DNA from: Ensifer adhaerens
GTDB lineage: Bacteria; Pseudomonadota; Alphaproteobacteria; Rhizobiales; Rhizobiaceae
DNA: 64,000 nt
Direction of reading: 5' to 3'
Assembly: GCF_020035535.1 (NCBI RefSeq)
Contig: NZ_CP083349.1
Span: 682,001-746,000, forward strand
Positions 1 to 7,328 of the stretch are shown in pieces (within the stretch, counting starts at the first letter, position 1; every line of letters starts with the position of its first letter). Below the pieces are notes generated by a model that saw only the letters and a program-made list of their open reading frames with translations, searched no databases and was not told where the DNA came from. Both the position numbers and the translations under genes were made by a program.

Positions 1-224
1 TTGTCCGCTGGCACGATCGTCACCGGCAGCATCTTGCCGTCCTCGCCAATCGCCGAGACGGATTTTACCTTGGCCGGGTCATAGGCTTCGTCCGCTGGAC
101 CATGACCGCAGATCACCGCAAGCGTTCCCCAGCGTTCGCCGATCCATGCGCCGTGGGAAAGGGCGGGTGTGGCGGCGGCAGAAAACAGGCCGGCGGCGAT
201 GAGGGTTGAAAAGAGCGTCTTCAT
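1..224 (-). CDS. DUF4198-like periplasmic protein, truncated by window edge
   Basis: Only the N-terminal 74 codons are present; the gene runs off the left edge. ATG at 224-222 follows GGAG at 231-234. Residues 1-23 form a Sec signal peptide (MKTLFSTLIAAG..., ending ALS), so the mature chain would begin with His24 (HGAWIGERWG). The following YDPAKV block fits the DUF4198 family, secreted proteins often linked to transition-metal handling. A Zur-box-like palindrome lies directly upstream, which points to expression under zinc shortage. Family assignment is by resemblance and rests on a partial sequence; substrate metal is unknown. Confidence 0.6.
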   Translation of the reverse strand, partial: MKTLFSTLIAAGLFSAAATPALSHGAWIGERWGTLAVICGHGPADEAYDPAKVKSVSAIGEDGKMLPVTIVPAD

Positions 225-238
225 AAGCAACTCCAATA

Positions 239-250
239 ATGTTATAACGT
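239..250. promoter_or_regulatory. Zur-box-like operator
   Basis: ATGTTATAACGT is a 12-bp near-perfect palindrome; one base differs from the ATGTTATAACAT core described for alphaproteobacterial Zur sites. It sits 15 bp upstream of the DUF4198 start codon, where a bound repressor would block transcription. No Fur-type or ZnuABC gene is visible in the window to corroborate it. Confidence 0.55.
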
Positions 251-455
251 AACGACAGCGTTGTATTGAAATCCGTTCGGGCTTGTCAATCGGGGTCACA
301 TCCTTTCTTCTGCGGCCGATCTTCGTTAGTCACTAAAAGGCAGGACGTCCGCAGTTCGCCTTACGCAGTCCGCTTCAGTGCATCAGAGTTGAAGGCAGGG
401 TCGGGTCTGCCGGCATCACGTCATCCGATCCGCATGACCGCAGAGGAGAGTTCAA

Positions 456-1076
456 GTGTTGAAATTGTTCTATGCACCGGGCACCTGCTCATTGGCCTCG
501 CATATTGCGCTGGAGGAGGCGGGCGCGGACTACGAGGCGCGCCGCGTCGATTTCTCGACGGCCGAACAGACCACGCCGGATTATCTCGCGGTCAACCCGA
601 AGGGCCGGGTTCCGGCACTCCTGACCGATCGGGGCGTCATCACCGAAACGCCGGCGATCCTCACCTATATTGCTGAGACGCATCCGGCGGCGAACCTGGC
701 ACCGAGGGGCGATGCCTTTGCCTTTGCGCAGGTGCAGTCGTTCATGAACTATCTCTGCTCGACGGTGCATGTCGCCCATGCCCATGCGCGTCGCGGTGCG
801 CGCTGGGCCGACGATCCGGCAGCGCACGAGGCCATGAAGGCCAAGGTTGCCTCCAACATGGCAGCCTGCTTCGAACTGATCGAAGGCAAGATGTTCGAAG
901 GCCCGTTCGTGCTGGGAGAGACCTATTCGGTCGCCGATCCCTATCTCTTCACCATCGCCGGCTGGCTCGAGCCAGATGGGGTTGACCCGGCTCGTTTCCC
1001 GAAGATCCTGGATCACCGTAACCGCATGACCGCGCGTCCGGCCGTCGCCCGGGTATTGGCGGTGCTCAAGGCCTGA
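456..1076 (+). CDS. glutathione S-transferase family protein
   Basis: About 206 aa, normal GST length. The N-terminal thioredoxin-like half (1-80) has LKLFYAPGTCSLASHIA with the cysteine used by beta-class bacterial GSTs, VNPKGRVPALLTD with the cis-Pro, and ETPAILTYIAE for glutathione binding. The helical C-terminal half has the VADPYLF N-capping motif. GTG at 456 has GGAG 8 nt upstream; TTG at 459 would place the cysteine at position 10, exactly as in beta-class enzymes, so the true start may be either. Predicted cytosolic role is conjugation or reduction of electrophiles; substrate is unknown. It is monocistronic. Confidence 0.85.
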   Translation: MLKLFYAPGTCSLASHIALEEAGADYEARRVDFSTAEQTTPDYLAVNPKGRVPALLTDRGVITETPAILTYIAETHPAANLAPRGDAFAFAQVQSFMNYLCSTVHVAHAHARRGARWADDPAAHEAMKAKVASNMAACFELIEGKMFEGPFVLGETYSVADPYLFTIAGWLEPDGVDPARFPKILDHRNRMTARPAVARVLAVLKA

Positions 1077-1092
1077 GCCTCGCCATTCCGAG

Positions 1093-2016
1093 CTACATCA
1101 GGATGTAGTCCTTCGGCTGCGGCAGCGGCGGAAGGTCCGTTTCGCCGAGCGCTTCGCGCAGGTTGATCTCGATCGTTTCGGCAAGCGCCATGATCGGCAG
1201 GTCGTTCGGCAATACGCCGAACGGCTCCTCCAGCTCGTCTCCGAGTGCATCGAGGCCGAAGAAGGTGTAGGCGACCAGCGCGGTAACGAAGGGCGTCGCC
1301 CATCCGAGCGCATCGGCAAATCCGAAGGGCAGCAGGAAGCAAAAGAGATAGGCGGTGCGGTGCAGGAGCAGCGTGTAGCCGAAGGGTACCGGCGTGTTGC
1401 GGATGCGCTCGCAGGCCGCAAGCATCGCCGACATCCTGCCGACCGTGCCGTCCAGTTGTGCCCACTGAAAGTCGCTGATCGTGCCGGCAGCTCGCAAGCC
1501 CGCGAGGTCACGTCCCATCTCACGCAAAAGGTAGTCCGGCGCGTTGCGGCTCGCCTTGTAGCCCGGAACGAGATCGTCGGGCAGTCTTGCGAGCGCTTTG
1601 GCGGCGTGATTGCCCGGCCGCAAGTGACCAACCAGGGTGTGAGCGAAGCCGATCGCAATGTTGAGGAGCCGGTGTCGCGCCGCGTCCCCCGATGCTGTCG
1701 CGTCGACCAGGACCAGTGTCTGGCGTGCGAGATCGCGCGAGGTGAAGATCAGTTGCCCCCAATCTTTCCGCGCCTCCCACCAGCGGTCGTAGCAGGCGTT
1801 GTTTCGGAAGCCGAGAAACACAGAGAGCGCGATCCCGAGCAGGGCGAAGGGGCCGCTGTTGACACTCGGGACGATGCCGGGATCGGCGCGGTGCGCCCAG
1901 ACGACAAAGGCGGAAAGGCCGAAGACGAACAGGACCTGCGGAAAGATCCGCTGGATGACCGATCCCCTGAGGATGAAGAACAGTTTCAGAAGGCTGGGGC
2001 GGTCGCGAACAATCAT
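1093..2016 (-). CDS. bestrophin-like (UPF0187/YneE) membrane channel
   Basis: 307 aa. The N-terminal quarter carries two hydrophobic helices (about 25-45 and 55-75) followed by the family hallmark FRNNACYDRWWEARKDWGQL. A further hydrophobic hairpin lies around 215-245 (LLLHRTAYLFCFLLPFGFAD). The conserved FFGLDALGDELEEPFG, with its acidic patch, matches the bestrophin cytoplasmic gate region, and NDLPIMALAETIEINLREALG is typical of the C-terminus. Bacterial members form pentameric anion or cation channels; which ion is not readable here. It converges on the upstream GST gene with 16 nt between stops. Confidence 0.82.
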   Translation of the reverse strand: MIVRDRPSLLKLFFILRGSVIQRIFPQVLFVFGLSAFVVWAHRADPGIVPSVNSGPFALLGIALSVFLGFRNNACYDRWWEARKDWGQLIFTSRDLARQTLVLVDATASGDAARHRLLNIAIGFAHTLVGHLRPGNHAAKALARLPDDLVPGYKASRNAPDYLLREMGRDLAGLRAAGTISDFQWAQLDGTVGRMSAMLAACERIRNTPVPFGYTLLLHRTAYLFCFLLPFGFADALGWATPFVTALVAYTFFGLDALGDELEEPFGVLPNDLPIMALAETIEINLREALGETDLPPLPQPKDYILM

Positions 2017-2186
2017 GGAAGAGCACCTGTGCGGCTATCGTTTCCACCGGTATAGGCGCCGGCTCTGAAATGGAAGGCCGCTCATCGGATGCTGCCAGCT
2101 GTCGGAGAGAGATTTTTGCCGCTGGTGTCGGCTCGGTTGCCGCGCGCACGTCCTTGTTGCGTCACGCCAACAGGGAGACAACGACG

Positions 2187-2771
2187 ATGCGCAAGGTGGT
2201 TGCCGGCATGCAGATGTCCATCGATGGGATGATCGACGAACCGGATGGCTACACGGATTGGGTCGATTCCTGGTCGGACACCTTCGACCTCTTGCCAGAG
2301 ATCGATGCCTGTGTCCTCGGAAGCGGCATGTATACGGGCTACGAACAATATTGGAGTGCGATCAAACGCGATCCTCATGCGCCGCTGGAGTTCACCGGCA
2401 AGGCACCGACGCAGGAGGAGATCGAATACGCGGATTTTGCCCTCCGCACGCCGCATTATGTTCTCACGAAGATCCGCGCCGATGTGCAATGGGCCAACGC
2501 CAGCATTGTTCGCGAAGTTGAAGGGATAGAGCGGTTAAGGCGCCAGCCGGGCCGATCCATCTATGTCGTCGGCGGCGCCAGGACGGTGTCGAGCTTGATG
2601 GACCACGGCCTGATCGACGAATTGCGTCTTACCATCCATCCCCTGGTGGTCGGCCAAGGCAAGGCGCTGTTCGATACCGTCAGCCAGCGCCACTACGTCC
2701 ATCTTGAGGATGTGAAGAGGATGGATGACGGCAGGGTCTGCCTGATCTACAAGGTCGGCGATCGGAGCTGA
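2187..2771 (+). CDS. dihydrofolate reductase / RibD C-terminal domain family protein
   Basis: 194 aa from ATG 2187, which has GGGAGA 8 nt upstream; a longer in-frame reading from 2070 lacks conserved sequence and was not used. MRKVVAGMQMSIDGMI is the family N-terminus, and VVGGARTVSSLMDHGLIDELRL then IHPLVVGQGKALF are the NADPH-binding and core motifs of the YyaP/YwjB-type RibD-like reductases. Such proteins bind NADPH; physiological substrates are mostly unknown. It converges on the YjbR gene with five bases between stops, so no room for a terminator. Confidence 0.82.
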   Translation: MRKVVAGMQMSIDGMIDEPDGYTDWVDSWSDTFDLLPEIDACVLGSGMYTGYEQYWSAIKRDPHAPLEFTGKAPTQEEIEYADFALRTPHYVLTKIRADVQWANASIVREVEGIERLRRQPGRSIYVVGGARTVSSLMDHGLIDELRLTIHPLVVGQGKALFDTVSQRHYVHLEDVKRMDDGRVCLIYKVGDRS

Positions 2772-2776
2772 AGCGT

Positions 2777-3130
2777 TCACCGGGCGAATTTCGCCGCAAG
2801 CCGCTTCGGCGCTTTCTGACGCCATGCGGCAACCAGCCGCCCGGTCAAGCTCCTGTCGTCGATCGTAGAAAGCCTGACCAGCATCGCCGGCCAGCCTTTG
2901 TAGTGATCCGTTTCGAAATAGAGCTGCGGATCGAGTTCCAGCAGCATTTCCTTTTCTTCGAGCGAGCACATGACGACGAGCGTCTCGCCATCCTTCATGC
3001 GCGCGAAGCTCTTGTCTTTCACCAGCAGCGCCGGCGCGCCGTAGGAGGTGCCGATCGAAACCTCCGGCAGGCCGGCGGCTTCCGCCAGCTTGACGACCCG
3101 TGTGAAGTTGCGGTGGAGGCCCTCGCTCAT
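2777..3130 (-). CDS. MmcQ/YjbR family protein
   Basis: 117 aa, a typical length for this single-domain family. Visible family features are EVSIGTSYGAPALLVKDKSFAR near the N-terminus, the VVMCSLEEKEMLLELDP strand-helix unit and HYKGWPAMLVRLS. The fold resembles a DNA-binding or phosphotransfer scaffold, but no biochemical function is established. The short spacing to the upstream reductase is convergent, so they are not co-transcribed. Confidence 0.82.
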   Translation of the reverse strand: MSEGLHRNFTRVVKLAEAAGLPEVSIGTSYGAPALLVKDKSFARMKDGETLVVMCSLEEKEMLLELDPQLYFETDHYKGWPAMLVRLSTIDDRSLTGRLVAAWRQKAPKRLAAKFAR

Positions 3131-3160
3131 ACCGTCAGCATATCACGCGGACATTGCGCG

Positions 3161-3370
3161 TCACCGGCCCCCGGCCTGCAGGCAATCTTGCGTGCAGTCG
3201 GCGGCGCGCGGCCAGGGCCAGCCGGGAAACGGCAGGTCTCCAAGTGCACGCTCGTCCATGCGCTCGAGATCCGGGTGCTGCAGTGGGTCGCGGGCCCAGG
3301 CCAGCGGCGCATCCTGCTTCCGGCGTTCAGAAGTGGCGTATGCGGTCAATGTCGAGAAAAGCTTCAACAT
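3161..3370 (-). CDS. small DUF1127-like protein
   Basis: 69 aa from ATG 3370-3368, with AAGGA 9 nt upstream; a longer reading from 3424 has no ribosome site. The N-terminus MLKLFSTLTAYATSERRK is amphipathic and basic, and DLERMDERALGDLPF resembles the leucine-rich C-terminal motif of DUF1127 small proteins, which in rhizobia have been linked to RNA or phosphate/central-metabolism control. The last 20 residues are Pro/Trp/Cys-rich and unlike the family. It is divergent from the LysR gene at 3460 with an 89-bp shared promoter, suggesting it is that regulator's target. Confidence 0.6.
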   Translation of the reverse strand: MLKLFSTLTAYATSERRKQDAPLAWARDPLQHPDLERMDERALGDLPFPGWPWPRAADCTQDCLQAGGR

Positions 3371-3459
3371 GGCGGACCATCCTTTCGATGCTTGGATGCT
3401 CTGCCTCTCGGACGTCATTTTCAATTGAGAATGGCACCGAACGGGTTTAGGAAAACTAT

Positions 3460-4398
3460 ATGAGAGATCTGAACTCCGTCCATCTGAATGGGCTGCGCGC
3501 CGTCGAAGCGGCTGGCCGCCTGGGTTCCTTGGCGGCAGCCGCTGAGGAACTCGGCGTGACTTCCGGTGCGGTGAGCCAGCAGATTGCCAAGGCGGAATCC
3601 CAGCTTGGCCGTATCCTTTTCGAGCGCACGCCGCGCGGTCTCGTGCCGACCGACTTTGGCCAGCGCTTCCTGGCGCGCCTCAGCAACGCCTTTCAGGAAC
3701 TGGCGGAGGCCGTGGCCTCGGCACGGCGACGCGACGAGTCGGTGCTGACGATCTCGGTCGCGCCGGTCTTTGCCGCCCGCTGGCTGGTCTACCGGCTGAA
3801 CCGTTTCGCCGAGCGGCATCCCGACATTCGCCTGCGCATCGACGCCACGACCAAACTCGTCAATCTCGACACGTCCGATGTCGATGTCGGCATCCGTGTG
3901 GGCTCGGGTGAGTGGCCGGGCGCGAGGTCCGAACTGCTGTTGCAGCAGGAGATCTTTCCCGTCTGTTCACCGGCCATGGCGCAGAACTTGCGAGTGCCCG
4001 CAGATATTCTAAAGCTCCCTGCCGTCATCGACGGTCACTCGATGTTCAGCTGGGAAGTGTGGCTTCGCGAGGTCGGCCTCGCCGGCGCCGAAATGAACGT
4101 GCGCCACACCTTCAACGAGGCGTCGCTGGTGCTCGATGCGGCAATTTCGGGGCAGGGGGTCATGCTCGCCTGGCAGACGCTTGCGGGCTTTGCGCTCACC
4201 CAGGGCAGTCTGGTCGTGCCCTTCGGTATCCGGGTCGCCACCGGCTACGGCCACTACTTTGTCAGTTCGCCATCGCGGCGGGAAAGCAAGGCCGCAGCCG
4301 CCTTCAAGCGCTGGGTTCGTGACGAGGTGGAGGAGGGCATGCGTTTGCTTGATATCAGGGCGCCGCGCGTTCACTTCGACGCGGCGACCATGAGCTGA
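3460..4398 (+). CDS. LysR-type regulator, GcvA-like
   Basis: 312 aa. HLNGLRAVEAAGRLGSLAAA and GVTSGAVSQQIAKAESQLG form the winged helix-turn-helix at 5-65; VSQQI is the GcvA subgroup signature, as is LFERTPRGLVPTDFG. The effector domain runs from about 95 to 300, with DVDVGIRVGSGEWPG typical of GcvA. It is divergent from the small DUF1127-like gene. The inducer is not predictable. ATG 3460 is only weakly supported by a ribosome site (AGGAAA), but the alignment of the HTH to the start favours it. Confidence 0.88.
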   Translation: MRDLNSVHLNGLRAVEAAGRLGSLAAAAEELGVTSGAVSQQIAKAESQLGRILFERTPRGLVPTDFGQRFLARLSNAFQELAEAVASARRRDESVLTISVAPVFAARWLVYRLNRFAERHPDIRLRIDATTKLVNLDTSDVDVGIRVGSGEWPGARSELLLQQEIFPVCSPAMAQNLRVPADILKLPAVIDGHSMFSWEVWLREVGLAGAEMNVRHTFNEASLVLDAAISGQGVMLAWQTLAGFALTQGSLVVPFGIRVATGYGHYFVSSPSRRESKAAAAFKRWVRDEVEEGMRLLDIRAPRVHFDAATMS

Positions 4399-4422
4399 TC
4401 TTCAGAAGCCCCTCCGGGCGGC

Positions 4423-5085
4423 TCAATCCGCCGACTCTTTCAGCCGCTCTTCCATCATCGCCCTGAAGGCCGGGCGGGCTTGGCAGCGGGCAAGCCAGGC
4501 CGAAACGCGCGGGTGTTTCTCGAAGATCTGCTTCTGGCTCATGGCGTAGCGGAAGACTTCCGCAAGGTTGAGGTCGGCGACGGTGAAGCGATCGCCGACG
4601 AGGTAGTCGTGTCCTTCGAGGTGCTTCTCCAGGCGGGCAAACACCTTGTCGAGGGACTTGGCGCAGGTGGCGATCGTCGCCCGGCCTTCGTCTGTTTCCT
4701 CGGCGCCGTAGTCGTAGGTCAGGATGATCTGCACCGCATGCGGCTCGACCTCGGTCGCCGCCCACATCGTCCAGTTGCCCATCAGCCCCTCTTCGGCGAT
4801 GTTGGCGGGCGCGAGCGGGCCGCCGTACTTGCGGGCGAGATAGAGATTGTTGGCAAGCGATTCCGTCAGCACGACGCCGTCGTCTTCGATCGCCGGGATC
4901 AGCCCCATCGGGTTGACGGCGAGGAAGGCCGGCGACTTGGTGTTGATCGGTGCGTCTGCGGCAAGCGGATCGGCAACCCGGCGCGCCTGGATGACCGGAA
5001 CGGCTGTGAAGGGGATGCCGAGCTCCCGCGCCATCCAGTAATTGCGCGATGCGCGCGAGCGATAGACCCCATAGATCGTCAGCAT
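4423..5085 (-). CDS. glutathione S-transferase family protein
   Basis: 220 aa. [19 protein letters not shown] opens the thioredoxin fold with a Ser/Arg-rich active loop instead of the cysteine seen in the GST at 456, [17 protein letters not shown] supplies the cis-Pro and [15 protein letters not shown] the glutathione-gamma-Glu site. The C-terminal helical domain includes [23 protein letters not shown] sits just upstream of ATG 5085. The gene is convergent with the LysR gene. Substrate unknown. Confidence 0.85.
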   Translation of the reverse strand: MLTIYGVYRSRASRNYWMARELGIPFTAVPVIQARRVADPLAADAPINTKSPAFLAVNPMGLIPAIEDDGVVLTESLANNLYLARKYGGPLAPANIAEEGLMGNWTMWAATEVEPHAVQIILTYDYGAEETDEGRATIATCAKSLDKVFARLEKHLEGHDYLVGDRFTVADLNLAEVFRYAMSQKQIFEKHPRVSAWLARCQARPAFRAMMEERLKESAD

Positions 5086-5286
5086 GTCGAACTCCTCCCG
5101 TCGTTGCCGTGGCCTGTCTTACGGCAAGCGCGCAGGAGGACGGAAGCTGGCGCGGCTGATATCACGCATGAAATCTTTTGATGCGCCATGCGGCTCATTG
5201 TCGGCTTGTCTTTCCAGCCGTTGGTCTTTAGCTGTCGCAGTCGATTTTTGGGGGCATTTTTGGCACGACGATATCTGGGAGATCGG

Positions 5287-5655
5287 TTGACGAACTTGGC
5301 GGCGCGTATGCTTTGTGCGCTCGTTCTCGTCATATCGGCTCTGGTCCAGCAGCCGGCGGTCGCCATGCCGGTCGCAACGGCCGCGGCCGCCTATGCGCTT
5401 CCCGATGGCACCTTTGCCGATCTCTGCCTCACCGGCCACGATGATGCCGACGGAAAGGGCAGCACGAAAGGACATGGATGCCAGTCCTGCTGCCTCGTCG
5501 CGCCCGCCGATCTGCCGGCGCCCTTTCCGATCGCGGCACCCGTGCGATCACTCGCCTGGGGCACGCCGATCCCTGCGAACGAACTTCTGCTTGTCCGCGT
5601 GGTCCTTCGCGGCGGCACGGGACCACGGGCGCCACCATCGGGTTTCTCCGCCTGA
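5287..5655 (+). CDS. DUF2946-like small exported protein
   Basis: 122 aa from TTG 5287, preceded by GGGAG with 5 nt spacing; ATG 5308 is the alternative. A hydrophobic signal or anchor segment (LCALVLVISALVQQPAVAM) is followed by an exported region with GHGCQSCCLVAP, the CxxCC cluster that defines DUF2946-type proteins. These often accompany copper or iron-siderophore uptake genes. The downstream PepSY membrane protein is on the same strand 131 bp away, a common pairing. Metal binding is inference from the cysteines and context. Confidence 0.6.
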   Translation: MTNLAARMLCALVLVISALVQQPAVAMPVATAAAAYALPDGTFADLCLTGHDDADGKGSTKGHGCQSCCLVAPADLPAPFPIAAPVRSLAWGTPIPANELLLVRVVLRGGTGPRAPPSGFSA

Positions 5656-5786
5656 CATCCGCTTGAGGAGCGGCTTACGGCCTCCCAGGCGTCGACGCAA
5701 CTGTTCGACGTCGCCGGCCGTGAGCCGCGACCGACCCGCCCATCGTGAGGCAAAGCCGCGAAATGCGGTTTTCCCTGGAGAAACCC

Positions 5787-7157
5787 ATGACAACCGCATC
5801 CTTTACCGGCGCCACAGCGCAGCCGGTGGCCGCCGAGCGCGGCATCTCCCTCTATCGCGCCATCTGGCGCTGGCACTTCTTTGCCGGTCTGCTCGTTATC
5901 CCTTTCATGATCAGCCTGGCTGTGACCGGCGGCCTCTATCTCTTCAATGACGAGATCGACGATACCGTTTTTGCCTATCGCAACATCGTGCCTGTCGGTC
6001 CCGATCGGATGCTGCCCTCGGCCATCGTCGCTACAGCCGTCGAGTCGGTGCCCGGCAGCGCCGCGGTCTCCTATCGCACGCCCGCAGGTGTCGATCGCTC
6101 GGCGCGCGTCACGGTCGGCATCGGCAAGGCCCGCATGCTGGTCTTCGTCGATCCCTATACCGGCGCAATCCTCGATCAGATTGCGCCGACCGAAGAGTTC
6201 AATCAGGTGGTCGAGGACCTGCACAGCCTCGACTATTTCGGCAAGTCGGTCGAAACGATCATCGAGATCGTTGCGGGTTTTGCGATCCTGCTGGTTTTCA
6301 CCGGCATCTATCTCTGGTGGCCACGCCAGCAGACCGGCGGCGTGCTGACCGTACGCGGTACGCCTTCGCGCCGCGTGTTCTGGCGCGACCTCCATGCCGT
6401 GACCGGCATCGTCGCCGGTCTGCTCATCGTCTTCCTGGCCTTCTCCGGTTTGCTGTGGTCCGGCTACTGGGGCGCCACCGTCAACGCCAAGCTGACGTCC
6501 ATGGGGCTCGGCTATCCGGCGGTGCTTTGGGACGATGTTCCGACTTCGACTAAGGTCTCGACCGGCGTCCTGCCCAAAGCCAACTGGCTGATGGAGAACG
6601 CGCCGGTCCCGACTTCGAGCAGCAGCGCCGCCGAGCCTGTCGGCATCGACCGCGCAGTGGCGATCGCCGATGACGCCGGCATGCTGCCCGGCTATGAGCT
6701 GGCGCTTCCGGCCGACGAGAGCGGTGTCTATACGGCCGCGATCTTTCCGGCCGAACTCGCACGTGAGCGCACGATCCACATCGACCAATATTCCGGCAAG
6801 CCGCTCGTCGATGTTGCCTTCGGCAACTATCCGGCACTCGGAAAGGCGATCGAATGGAGCATCAACGTGCACAAGGGGCAGGAGTGGGGACGCCCCAACC
6901 AACTGCTGATGCTCGCGGCTTGCCTGTCCATCGTGCTCGTCTCCCTTTCCGCCATCGTCATGTGGTGGAAGCGTCGCCCGGCGGGGCGCATTGGAGTGCC
7001 GCCGATGCCGCCAAGGCGCAGCGTCTATGCGGGATTGTGGATCATGGCCATTCTCTCTGGACTGGCCTTTCCGCTGACGGGCCTCGCCATCCTCGTCATG
7101 GTGGTGGCCGACCAATTGCTGATGCTCCTTCCGGCAGCACGCCGGCGCCTGTCCTGA
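5787..7157 (+). CDS. PepSY-associated TM helix domain protein
   Basis: 456 aa from ATG 5787 (GGAG 6 nt upstream). The order of elements is RAIWRWHFFAGLLVIPFMI (TM1), a periplasmic PepSY-like region about 45-160 with FVDPYTGAILDQIAP, TM2 near 170-190 ending YLWWPR, WRDLHAVTGIVAGLLIVFLA (TM3), a second PepSY region with IDQYSGKPLVDVAF, and two C-terminal helices. LHSLDYFG and NVHKGQEWG carry histidines expected in a haem-binding ferric-reductase-like core. Such proteins neighbour TonB-dependent siderophore or copper systems; here no receptor is nearby. Likely inner-membrane metal or haem redox role, by family inference. Confidence 0.82.
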   Translation: MTTASFTGATAQPVAAERGISLYRAIWRWHFFAGLLVIPFMISLAVTGGLYLFNDEIDDTVFAYRNIVPVGPDRMLPSAIVATAVESVPGSAAVSYRTPAGVDRSARVTVGIGKARMLVFVDPYTGAILDQIAPTEEFNQVVEDLHSLDYFGKSVETIIEIVAGFAILLVFTGIYLWWPRQQTGGVLTVRGTPSRRVFWRDLHAVTGIVAGLLIVFLAFSGLLWSGYWGATVNAKLTSMGLGYPAVLWDDVPTSTKVSTGVLPKANWLMENAPVPTSSSSAAEPVGIDRAVAIADDAGMLPGYELALPADESGVYTAAIFPAELARERTIHIDQYSGKPLVDVAFGNYPALGKAIEWSINVHKGQEWGRPNQLLMLAACLSIVLVSLSAIVMWWKRRPAGRIGVPPMPPRRSVYAGLWIMAILSGLAFPLTGLAILVMVVADQLLMLLPAARRRLS

Positions 7158-7328
7158 ACATGCCTGGGGGTGGCATTGTCCACCCTTCGTTCAACTCTGC
7201 TGACTTCGAGATTGCAACCTCTACACGATTTTTCTACAAGTTATTTAGGAAGAGCTAACTCTTGCTCGTCTAACGTGAAGTGGGGAAAGATCGACCAGCG
7301 ACGTGACGATAAACGTCGGGAGGCCTCT

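Noticed and set aside
5391..7115. 574-codon minus-strand open frame opposite the PepSY gene
   Set aside because: It mirrors a well-conserved coding gene and its composition (Arg/His/Gly/Asp-rich, no motif) is the usual antisense of high-GC codon use.
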